A stretch of 64,000 nt of DNA, taken from NCBI RefSeq assembly GCF_019195395.1, contig NZ_CP078067.1, forward strand, positions 803,248 through 867,247, given 5' to 3'. Positions within the stretch are counted from its first letter, which is position 1, and every line of letters begins with the position of its first letter. Shown one piece after another: positions 58,407 to 64,000 of this stretch. Source of the stretch: Kaistella faecalis (GTDB lineage: Bacteria; Bacteroidota; Bacteroidia; Flavobacteriales; Weeksellaceae). The translations under genes were made by a program, and so were the position numbers. The notes beneath the pieces are model-generated. The model was not told where the DNA came from and made no database searches. It saw nothing but the letters and a program-made list of their open reading frames with translations.

Positions 58407-60392
58407 TTATCTGACAATTTTCGAACTAATTTTTTCACCCTTTTCTGAAACTGCGGTTACAATATATGCTGAGTTTGCCTTCGCAAGATCTAATACATAG
58501 TCCTTGTCAGCAGCCACTTTTTTCTGAGCGAGTATTAATTTACCGCTCATATCATATACTTGAATATCGGCTGTTTTCCAGTTAGGATCAAAACGAACCA
58601 CAAAATTGTCAATTAACTGATGATAAACTACCATCGTACGGGAAGGCTTCGCAACTCCATCTGTACCCAAAACGCCTGAAGGTTTTCCGTAAAACAAACT
58701 ATACTTGTCTGCGGTAACAGGAATTACCTGATTCTGCTTAATTTCTACTGACTCCCCATTTGGAGCTTTATAATAAAAGCCAACGCCTGTGGATAACTGA
58801 TGAGTACCATTTTCCACAAGCTCGGTGTTCTCTCTTATTTCAAATTTTAATGATTTAATCGCATTATTATATAACGCCAAAGGAATCGCTTTACCAAAAA
58901 AGTCAGTCTCATTTGCTTCGTTGATATATAACCAGTAAGAATTAATATAGTTCATATCATATCCCCCATTCACTGCATTTTCCTCAAAAGTGCCAATAAT
59001 ATTCTGGCCTCCTAAAATTGATTGCGTTGTTGGTTGTGAAGTGTGACCGGTAACCGCTGTAGGATATACAGCATAATATGTTCTCGCCAGCTCCGTGCCG
59101 TCTTCACTTAAAGCAATAACTCCAAGTTGCTTCACTGTAGCTGCATTTTCTCCAGGTCTGGCATTTACTGAATAACCAGTTCCGTTAGGTCTGGGAGTCG
59201 CTTTAAATCTTCTTAAATTATCAAAACTTAAAGTTTTATTGGTACCAACCTCCGCGTTGTTATCTCTTAGTTTAATTACAAAGGTTTGCATAGGTTTAAT
59301 AACCAAACCTACGTCGCCTACTGGAACGGGATTTCCTGCGGTAAAATTAACATATTTAGCTCCACTGGAGAAGGTTCCGCTGGAAAGAGAAACCACGGTT
59401 CCCGGATCGTAACGGATACCCTGAATAGATGATATCGCATTATTGTCTGTAACAGCACCGGATTCAGTTATACCAACTAAACCCAAGTCTAAATTAGTTA
59501 GATATGGGTTACCAAACTGATAAATATTCCGTCCGAAAGTGGAAACCGACCATGGATTGGTTGGTGCTACCGGATAATCCCAGTCATCCTGAAGATAAGA
59601 ATTATAACGTTCGTTGTAAGAATTTACTGCGTTTCCGGTTGATCCAAAATTCACCCCGTTGGCAGCATTAATTAATTTTTCCGTTACGCCATTAGTATAG
59701 GGAACACCCCTCAAGGTATATACAGAGCCATTAGGTGCAGGAGAATTTGCAGGCATAAGCGCCGGTGGATTACCAGAGTCAAACCCATTAGAGCCAAGCA
59801 TATAATAGGTTGTGTTTTTAGGGGTCAATAAAGAAATATTCAGGTTTTCTGAAACAGCTGTGGCATTATTCCACGTTAGGATTTCATTTTGTGAATACCT
59901 AACATTGGAAAATGTTTTGCCCAACGAACCAATACCAGTGCCTGAAAGTGAAGACAACTGTTTATTGTAAAAAGGTAGCGCAATTTGCTGATAGGTACCA
60001 TGTTTCGCAGTACGGTATTCTTTATCAACTACTGCTGAAACACTGCCCTGCGTTAATCCCGAGATAAATAACTGCCCGTAGGTAGATGGATTAACGGCAG
60101 CTGAGTGGTTTGCAGGATCATTCAACCTCAGGATAATATTACCTCCGTCGGTTTTATCACCAGTTCCAGCATTATCCAATGTTTTTAATACATCGGTGGC
60201 AGCGCCTTGAACCATGACATTTCCCCTTACGTCCAAGATACCGCTTCCTTTAGTCTGTAAACCGCCCCCGTTGTAAACAAGAGCATTTTCTCCAACGTAA
60301 AAAACTCCCGTTGGATCTACATGGACCAGAACCTGCGCGGTAAATGGTAAACTTAACGCTAACAGCGCTATAGCAAATAGATTTCTTCTCAT
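58407..60392 (-). CDS. Secreted protein with T9SS-type C-terminal sorting domain
   Basis: A protein of about 661 residues with a signal peptide (MRRNLFAIALLALSLPFTAQ), a long beta-rich body with little similarity to a named enzyme, and a C-terminal domain of the type IX secretion sorting kind (the IQVYDMSGKLILAQKK...IVTAVSEKGEKISSKIV pattern). Expected to be exported across the outer membrane. I start at the ATG at 60392 instead of the in-frame TTG at 60416. Function unknown; the downstream small protein may be co-made. Confidence 0.85.
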   Translation of the reverse strand: MRRNLFAIALLALSLPFTAQVLVHVDPTGVFYVGENALVYNGGGLQTKGSGILDVRGNVMVQGAATDVLKTLDNAGTGDKTDGGNIILRLNDPANHSAAVNPSTYGQLFISGLTQGSVSAVVDKEYRTAKHGTYQQIALPFYNKQLSSLSGTGIGSLGKTFSNVRYSQNEILTWNNATAVSENLNISLLTPKNTTYYMLGSNGFDSGNPPALMPANSPAPNGSVYTLRGVPYTNGVTEKLINAANGVNFGSTGNAVNSYNERYNSYLQDDWDYPVAPTNPWSVSTFGRNIYQFGNPYLTNLDLGLVGITESGAVTDNNAISSIQGIRYDPGTVVSLSSGTFSSGAKYVNFTAGNPVPVGDVGLVIKPMQTFVIKLRDNNAEVGTNKTLSFDNLRRFKATPRPNGTGYSVNARPGENAATVKQLGVIALSEDGTELARTYYAVYPTAVTGHTSQPTTQSILGGQNIIGTFEENAVNGGYDMNYINSYWLYINEANETDFFGKAIPLALYNNAIKSLKFEIRENTELVENGTHQLSTGVGFYYKAPNGESVEIKQNQVIPVTADKYSLFYGKPSGVLGTDGVAKPSRTMVVYHQLIDNFVVRFDPNWKTADIQVYDMSGKLILAQKKVAADKDYVLDLAKANSAYIVTAVSEKGEKISSKIVR

Positions 60393-60482
60393 CGTATGTG
60401 TGTTTGTGTTTTGCAAATAAATGACTATTCACAAACAAAGATATTAATTAATTTTTTAATTCAAAAGAAATGGCTTAAAATC

Positions 60483-61664
60483 TTAAAATTTAATATTATC
60501 TTTTGACAGAATAATCTTGTCCTGCGCTTCAATATTAAACATGAAATCTTCTAAAACCTTCTCAGTTGCTCCCCTTAAACCACGTGCGCCAAGACCTTTT
60601 TCCATCGTTTCTTCCACGATTGCCTCAATTGCTTCATCCGTAAATTTCAAATCTACTCCATCCATCTTAAACAATTCTACAAACTGATTAATAATAGAAT
60701 TTTTAGGTTCTTTCATAATTCTGATCATTGTTTCTTTGGTAAGTTTTTCCAGATAAGTAACTATAGGAAATCTACCCAAAAGCTCTGGGATCAGTCCGAA
60801 TTTACGCAGATCTATCGCATTGATTTGGCTTAAAATATAATCCTCATCTTCTGTTTTGTTCAGCTTTTCTGCACTGAAGCCGATCGCCTGCTTATTGAGC
60901 CGTCTTTCTATGATTTCTTTTATTCCATCAAAAGCTCCGCCTGCAATAAACAGAATATTCTGGGTATTAACCTGGATGTATTTTTGATCGGGATGTTTCC
61001 TCCCTCCCTGTGGCGGCACATTTACAATACTGCCTTCTAAAAGTTTCAACAAGCCCTGCTGTACGCCTTCGCCGGAAACGTCTCTGGTAATGCTGGGATT
61101 ATCAGACTTTCTTGCAATCTTATCTATCTCATCAATAAAAACGATTCCTTTTTCCGCTTTTTCCACATCGTAATCAGCCACCATCAGCAGGCGTGAAAGT
61201 ATGCTTTCCACATCTTCTCCAACGTATCCGGCTTCCGTAAGAATTGTAGCATCCACAATACAGAACGGGACATTTAATTCTTTTGCAATTGTTTTTGCCA
61301 AAAGCGTTTTGCCGGTGCCTGTTTCCCCAATCATGATGATGTTGGACTTTTCGATTTCTACTTCCCGGTTTTCGTCCTTCGCGTGCAAAAGTCTTTTATA
61401 ATGGTTATAAACAGCGATAGAAAGCTGTTTTTTTGCCTGATCCTGTCCAATTACGTACTGGTCGAGAAAACCTTTTATTTCCTTCGGTTTTTTTAATTCA
61501 GCAATACTTTCAGCTGCTGAAAAACCTGAAGACACTGTATTTTCTGCAATGATTGCATGTGCCTGTTCGATACAGTTTTCACAGATAAAACCCTCATTAC
61601 CGGAAATAAGCATTTGTACTTCGTTTCGCTTTTTTCCACAGAAGGAACACTGGTTAGAATTCAT
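60483..61664 (-). CDS. clpX: ATP-dependent protease ATPase subunit ClpX
   Basis: Unfoldase that feeds ClpP. A 393-residue protein with the N-terminal zinc domain (C6, C9, C28, C31 in CSFCGKK and CENC), Walker A GETGTGKTLLA, Walker B IVFIDEIDKI and the sensor motifs of the AAA+ domain. clpP is not adjacent. Confidence 0.96.
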   Translation of the reverse strand: MNSNQCSFCGKKRNEVQMLISGNEGFICENCIEQAHAIIAENTVSSGFSAAESIAELKKPKEIKGFLDQYVIGQDQAKKQLSIAVYNHYKRLLHAKDENREVEIEKSNIIMIGETGTGKTLLAKTIAKELNVPFCIVDATILTEAGYVGEDVESILSRLLMVADYDVEKAEKGIVFIDEIDKIARKSDNPSITRDVSGEGVQQGLLKLLEGSIVNVPPQGGRKHPDQKYIQVNTQNILFIAGGAFDGIKEIIERRLNKQAIGFSAEKLNKTEDEDYILSQINAIDLRKFGLIPELLGRFPIVTYLEKLTKETMIRIMKEPKNSIINQFVELFKMDGVDLKFTDEAIEAIVEETMEKGLGARGLRGATEKVLEDFMFNIEAQDKIILSKDNIKF

Positions 61665-61689
61665 ATATTTGATATAGATTTAATATTTA

Positions 61690-61728
61690 AAAAATTTTGT
61701 CAAAGCGGTAAGACTTTGACAAAATTTT
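61690..61728 (-). terminator. Terminator of the HIT gene
   Basis: A stem of about 15 bp, AAAATTTTGTCAAAG / CTTTGACAAAATTTT, with a 7-nt loop and A/T-runs on the flanks. Confidence 0.9.
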
Positions 61729-61732
61729 AATT

Positions 61733-62122
61733 TTAAGAATTGACAATCGCTGTTTGGATTTCCTGATATTCACGATCAGACAATTTAAGACGTGGATTTT
61801 TAAAGTTCATCTCCTCCATTTTGTTAATAGGAATAAGATGAATATGTGCATGAGGGACCTCCAAACCCACAACCGCCACAGCAATCCTTTGCTCAGGATA
61901 ATTTATTTTAAGTTTTTGCGCAACTGTTTGTGCAAAACTCCACAGGTTTTTGAAATCTTCATTCTCTAAATCGAAAATAAGATCAATTTCCTTCTTCGGA
62001 ATAACAAGTGAATGTCCTTTTACCAAAGGCATCGCATCCAAAAAAGCGAGATGCTTTTCATCTTCTGCAATTTTATAAGCCGGGATTTCGCCTTCGATGA
62101 TTTTTGTGAATATGGAACTCAT
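61733..62122 (-). CDS. HIT-family nucleotide hydrolase
   Basis: A 129-residue histidine-triad protein with the HAHIHLIPI motif (H91, H93, H95). HIT proteins hydrolyse AMP or purine nucleotide phosphoramidates and related compounds; the physiological substrate is unclear. It is followed by its own terminator and lies between clpX and greA on the same strand. Confidence 0.93.
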   Translation of the reverse strand: MSSIFTKIIEGEIPAYKIAEDEKHLAFLDAMPLVKGHSLVIPKKEIDLIFDLENEDFKNLWSFAQTVAQKLKINYPEQRIAVAVVGLEVPHAHIHLIPINKMEEMNFKNPRLKLSDREYQEIQTAIVNS

Positions 62123-62251
62123 TATTTTAGGTTTGATGCGGCTCTTTCTTCAAAAAACCAGCGATTTTTGTTGTTGCAAATCTACAAAATAATTAAAAAA
62201 CCTGATGGATAAACCTTTAAATCCCAAATGATCTGCTGATGGATGCGTATT

Positions 62252-62722
62252 CTATAAAGAAATTTCCAAAACCTCAAAGGAAAGCTTGTTTCCGTTTGGT
62301 AAAACGATATCTGCTGTTTCGCCTACAACTTTTCCTAACAGACCTTTTGCTATTGGGGTATTGATGGAAATCTTTCCGGCTTTCAGGTCGCTTTCATTAT
62401 CCGGCACCAGAGTAAATTTCTGCTCTCCTTTTGTCGTGTTATTTTTCAGTCTCACTGTGGTCAGAATTGAAACTTTTGAAGTATCAAGCTGGGATTCATC
62501 AATTACCTTCGAATTGATGATTAAATCTTTAAGTTTAGAAATTTTCATTTCCAGCATTCCCTGTGCTTCTTTTGCAGCATCGTACTCCGCGTTTTCAGAA
62601 AGGTCGCCTTTATCTCTAGCTTCAGCAATCTGCTGGGTAATTTTAGGTCTTTCGATGGTCTCCAATTGTTCCAGTTCCACTTTCATTTTATCCAAACCAT
62701 CTTTGGTAACGTAACTTGCCAT
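62252..62722 (-). CDS. greA: Transcription elongation factor GreA
   Basis: Resolves backtracked RNA polymerase by stimulating transcript cleavage. The 156-residue length is standard, with the N-terminal coiled coil containing the acidic tip (ARDKGDLSENAEYDAAK) and the C-terminal FKBP-like domain. A promoter element TATATTTG lies at 62801-62808. It is followed by the HIT gene. Confidence 0.95.
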   Translation of the reverse strand: MASYVTKDGLDKMKVELEQLETIERPKITQQIAEARDKGDLSENAEYDAAKEAQGMLEMKISKLKDLIINSKVIDESQLDTSKVSILTTVRLKNNTTKGEQKFTLVPDNESDLKAGKISINTPIAKGLLGKVVGETADIVLPNGNKLSFEVLEISL

Positions 62723-62800
62723 AATTTCTTTTAATTTGCGTTAGTATAAAAAAATAATCCGACATTTGCCGGACAATGATTTCTGTTTGTATTCGTTTTA

Positions 62801-62808
62801 CAAATATA
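62801..62808 (-). promoter_or_regulatory. -7 element of greA
   Basis: TATATTTG on the minus strand, about 78 nt upstream of the greA ATG. Confidence 0.45.
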
Positions 62809-62824
62809 TAAATTTTATTTTTAA

Positions 62825-63274
62825 ATGAAAAGAATTATTTCGACAGTCATTTTACCAATCATACTCATTTTCAGCACCTTAAATACCACATCCTGCAATG
62901 AACGCGAAGAAACAGTGAATTGCTTTCCTGATGTTCCCATCAATGTGATTTTAAATTTAAATCTCCCGGCATACTACAACCTTCAGAATGTTAACGGCTG
63001 GATTTACGTGAACCAGCAGGAAGCAGGAACCCGAGGGCTTATTGTTGTAAGAACCACAAACGGATTCAAAGTCTACGACCGCAATGCCCCGCATATTTGT
63101 CCCGACAGCAATACAACACTGAGTGTGGAAAACAATATTAAAATTGTATGCCCGAAAGATGGCGCTGAATGGATCCTGCTGACTGGTGAACCCATAAAAA
63201 TTGCGCCTATCGCCCCCAAAACTTACCGCTATAATTTCGATCCGGGAACCGGAATCCTTACCATTTTCAATTAA
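62825..63274 (+). CDS. Lipoprotein with degenerate Rieske-like domain
   Basis: A 149-residue lipoprotein (lipobox TTSC near residue 24). The region YDRNAPHICPDSN...KIVCPKDGAEW resembles the two ligand loops of a Rieske [2Fe-2S] protein (usual CPHxxC and CPCHG), but the first cysteine is replaced (APH) and the second histidine is replaced by aspartate (CPKDG). It may be a Rieske-fold protein that no longer binds an iron-sulfur cluster. It is divergent from greA and lies 7 nt before dtd. Confidence 0.75.
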   Translation: MKRIISTVILPIILIFSTLNTTSCNEREETVNCFPDVPINVILNLNLPAYYNLQNVNGWIYVNQQEAGTRGLIVVRTTNGFKVYDRNAPHICPDSNTTLSVENNIKIVCPKDGAEWILLTGEPIKIAPIAPKTYRYNFDPGTGILTIFN

Positions 63275-63281
63275 CCAAATC

Positions 63282-63731
63282 ATGAAAGCTGTAATTCAAA
63301 GAGTTTCTGAAGCCTCGGTAAAAGTTGGCGGAAAAGCCGTGGGCGAAATTGGAAATGGCCTGCTACTGCTGATTGGAATTGATGAAACAGATGAAAAAAC
63401 AGATGCAGAATGGCTTGTACAGAAGATTCTAAATCTCCGGATTTTCGGGGATGACGAGGGAAAACTCAACCGATCTGTTCTGGATATTTCGGGGCAAATA
63501 CTTTGCATCAGCCAGTTTACTTTAATTGCTGATTACAAAAAAGGGAACAGACCTTCGTTTATAAAAGCCGCCAAACCCGACAAAGCCGTTCCCTTGTTTG
63601 AATATTTTAAAGAAGAAATTTCGAGATCAGGTTTAAAAACAGAAAGCGGCATTTTCGGTGCCGATATGAAGGTTTCTCTACTCAACGATGGTCCCGTTAC
63701 GATTGTAATGGATTCTAAAACCAAAATATAA
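63282..63731 (+). CDS. dtd: D-aminoacyl-tRNA deacylase
   Basis: Removes D-amino acids (for example D-tyrosine) from mischarged tRNA. The 149-residue protein has the cross-subunit motifs SQFTLIADYKKGNRPSF and NDGPVTIVMDS in place. I start at the ATG at 63282, since the frame open upstream overlaps the preceding gene. It probably follows the lipoprotein in one transcript (7-nt gap). Confidence 0.95.
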   Translation: MKAVIQRVSEASVKVGGKAVGEIGNGLLLLIGIDETDEKTDAEWLVQKILNLRIFGDDEGKLNRSVLDISGQILCISQFTLIADYKKGNRPSFIKAAKPDKAVPLFEYFKEEISRSGLKTESGIFGADMKVSLLNDGPVTIVMDSKTKI

Positions 63732-63815
63732 AGCTCACCAACTCCCGCATTTCTGTCAATAAAAATGTTCCGCGTTTGAATTTTATCTAAATTTGATCAA
63801 AATCGACGTCACCGC

Positions 63816-64000
63816 ATGAAAAAATTTATACTTCTGTCCTCCGTAATATTTCTGTTTTCCTGTTCAAAAAAAGAAAGCGGCTTTAGCCAGACAATATCTG
63901 ACAGCACCAAAATAATTGAATCTTTGAATTTGGAGAGAACCAAAATTAACGAGCGGATACGGCAGAAAAACAATAAAAATATATTCGAAGACCTTAGCGG
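63816..64000 (+). CDS. Lipoprotein, cut by the window end
   Basis: The frame starts at the ATG at 63816: a signal (MKKFILLSSVIFLFS), a lipobox LFSC (C16) and a charged body (about 61 residues seen). It runs off the end of the window, so length and function are unknown. Confidence 0.7.
   Translation, partial: MKKFILLSSVIFLFSCSKKESGFSQTISDSTKIIESLNLERTKINERIRQKNNKNIFEDLS

Overview
The window comes from a low-to-mid GC member of the Bacteroidota, most likely a Weeksellaceae flavobacterium of the Chryseobacterium / Kaistella / Epilithonimonas type. The support is: Bacteroidota-type promoter elements (TAnnTTTG) in front of many genes, near absence of Shine-Dalgarno sequences, many lipoproteins, a secreted protein with a type IX (T9SS) sorting-like C-terminus, TonB-dependent receptors, DUF5522 and DUF3810 proteins, a PafA-type phosphatase, and malate dehydrogenase, HemL, DnaK and ClpX sequences of flavobacterial character. 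This placement rests on recognition, not on a search.

Layout. 0-15 kb is mostly housekeeping: gcvH, an aldehyde dehydrogenase, a truA / small membrane protein / ABC exporter operon, ppx, cdd, a DUF892 protein next to a large clade 2 catalase, an OYE-type flavin reductase, hemL, a LysM glucosaminidase and a PLP enzyme. 15-22 kb is more accessory: a possible small membrane peptidase, a 59-residue DUF5522 protein, a divergent pair of unrelated alkaline phosphatases (PafA type and Tat-exported PhoA type), and a RAYT (REP-associated tyrosine transposase) pseudogene broken by one TGA codon and flanked by three REP-like palindromes. Next to it is an array of six degenerate units with an exact 22-nt period. 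22-27 kb holds mdh, cysE, a cysteine synthase, a Nei/Fpg glycosylase and a PAP2 phosphatase.

27-31 kb is a light-sensing operon: bacteriophytochrome kinase, heme oxygenase (makes its biliverdin) and a catalase-related heme protein. dnaK follows.

34-46 kb is the most coherent system, a nitrous-oxide respiration island. It holds an OprC/NosA-like copper receptor, a small CxxxC protein, two c-type cytochrome lipoproteins, nosZ (clade II, Sec/lipoprotein type), a membrane protein, nosL, nosD, nosF, nosY, a fasciclin lipoprotein, a multi-TM protein with conserved-looking histidines and a Crp/Fnr regulator without an FNR-type cysteine cluster. Four copies of a 14-bp palindrome (consensus ATGAYTRYARTCAT, i.e. 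TGA-N6-TCA) lie in front of the island's transcription units. They sit at a nearly constant 36-37 nt from a -7 element, which is the class II activator position. No nosR or nosGHC genes are present.

46-64 kb: ppk1, a cobalamin riboswitch with a B12-type TonB receptor, a CCA-adding-type nucleotidyltransferase, GtrA, PlsC, a sugar MFS transporter, DUF3810, tRNA-Met(CAU), a TlpA-like thioredoxin protein, a small Gly/Pro-rich membrane protein, a T9SS-type secreted protein, clpX, a HIT protein, greA, a degenerate Rieske-like lipoprotein, dtd and the start of a lipoprotein cut by the window edge.
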